64,000 bases of DNA from the NCBI RefSeq assembly GCF_018413605.1, contig NZ_JAHCDN010000002.1, forward strand, positions 372,001-436,000, read 5' to 3'. The stretch's first letter is position 1, and every line of letters begins with the position of its first letter. The notes beneath the pieces were generated by a model. That model was not told where the DNA came from, made no database searches, and saw only the letters and a list, made by a program, of their open reading frames with translations. Positions 63,497 through 64,000 of this stretch are shown piece after piece. The DNA comes from Variovorax sp. PCZ-1 (GTDB lineage Bacteria; Pseudomonadota; Gammaproteobacteria; Burkholderiales; Burkholderiaceae_C). The position numbers and the translations under genes were made by a program.

Positions 63497-64000
63497 TTGC
63501 GGCCCCCGTTCTTGATACCAGAGCCGAAGTCTTCTTCGATACTCACTCCAGGGTAATGAAACTTCACCGGCCCATCAGCTTTGGCATTCACGAACTGATG
63601 CACCAAGGGATCTGTGCTGTTCTTTACCTCATCTGGCGTGCCTTGTGCAGCAATTTTCCCATTCGCCAAAATGATCACGCGATCTGCAATCAAGAATGTT
63701 TCTTCCAAATCATGTGAGACGATGATGCTCGTGATGCCTAAAGCATCATTGAGCTGGCGAATCAGCTGGCCAGACGTACCCAGCGAAATCGGATCCAGTC
63801 CTGCAAACGGTTCGTCATACATCACCAGCTCAGGATCGAGCGCCATCGCCCGCGCGAGCGCCACGCGCCGCGCCATGCCGCCCGAGAGCTCGCTAGGCAT
63901 CAAATCTCGCGCACCTCGTAGGCCAACGGCATGCAGCTTCATCAGCACAATATCGCGGATCATCGGTTCGCTCAAATCGGTCAGCTCACGCAGCGGGAAG
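63493..64000 (-). CDS. mlaF: Phospholipid ABC transporter ATP-binding protein MlaF, 5' end cut by window edge
   Basis: The visible 168 codons contain signature MPSELSGGMARRVALARAMA, Walker B ELVMYDEPFAGLDPISLG, SHDLEETFLIADRVIIL (H-loop) and the C-terminal tail DGPVKFHYPGVSIEEDFGSG. The frame stays open through the right window edge (FPLRELTDLSEP), so the Walker A part of the protein lies outside the window. It is the first gene of the mlaFEDACB operon. Confidence 0.95.
   Translation of the reverse strand, partial: FPLRELTDLSEPMIRDIVLMKLHAVGLRGARDLMPSELSGGMARRVALARAMALDPELVMYDEPFAGLDPISLGTSGQLIRQLNDALGITSIIVSHDLEETFLIADRVIILANGKIAAQGTPDEVKNSTDPLVHQFVNAKADGPVKFHYPGVSIEEDFGSGIKNGGRK

Overview
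The window reads as a chromosomal segment of a betaproteobacterium of the order Burkholderiales, most likely family Comamonadaceae. Evidence: the gene orders exbB-exbD-lpxK-Trm112-kdsB-adk, mlaFEDACB followed by an ABC-2 pair, bolA, murA, hisG and hisD, the long cytochrome oxidase/haem A block, rpsF-priB-rpsR-rplI, and a CIRCE operator in front of rpoH. Nothing looks like a prophage, an intact insertion sequence, a CRISPR array or an rRNA operon; genes are dense and mostly housekeeping.

Layout. 1-4.7 kb (minus): asd (cut by the left edge), a 3'-5' exonuclease, nlpD, pcm, surE. 4.8-8.6 kb: a quinone oxidoreductase, a large inverted repeat, comF, a BioC-like methyltransferase, a DUF2244 protein. 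8.7-18.2 kb (plus): aa3-type cytochrome oxidase and its assembly genes (coxB, coxA, a 38-codon assembly ORF, ctaG, DUF2970, coxC, surf1, ctaA, ctaB, sco). 18.2-25.2 kb: a DUF6929-like protein, ppnP, argG, a TPR-like orphan, guaC, an esterase, a cNMP-binding thioredoxin-reductase-like fusion. 25.2-29.3 kb: GntR regulator, PhyH dioxygenase, SAF-domain oxidoreductase, HIBADH-family reductase, probably one small-molecule pathway. 29.3-35.6 kb: ribosomal proteins, a degenerate GGDEF protein, rpoH, a Fur-controlled iron-binding protein, DUF1232, tRNA-Arg(CCT). 35.6-45.1 kb: VWA protein, msrA, an ABC/TonB system probably for zinc or another transition metal, an AEC transporter, an MBL hydrolase. 45.1-64 kb: membrane protein and trypsin-like protease, adk, kdsB, lpxK, exbDB, xseA, a hydrolase, sodB, GST, hisD, hisG, murA, bolA, an ABC-2 exporter, and the mla phospholipid transport operon (mlaF cut by the right edge).

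The most unusual content is not a gene. A roughly 60-bp dispersed repeat occurs about 20 times (roughly one per 3-4 kb). It combines an AT-rich palindrome (TGCTATT..AATAGCA), a GCGCAG core, an ATGCCGGCG box and a tail like GTGCCTAAAACG; the clearest copy can fold into two hairpins. About two thirds of the copies lie inside genes. Each orientation has only one stop-free frame, and 11 of 14 in-gene copies are read in it. The repeat has supplied start codons (sco, hisD, an ABC permease), a stop codon (esterase), linkers (pcm, methyltransferase) and, in the same frame, the lipoprotein signal peptides of both Sco and MlaA. Other structured elements are a 265-bp terminal-inverted-repeat element between ctaA and ctaB, a 300-bp inverted repeat downstream of the quinone oxidoreductase, and smaller hairpins.
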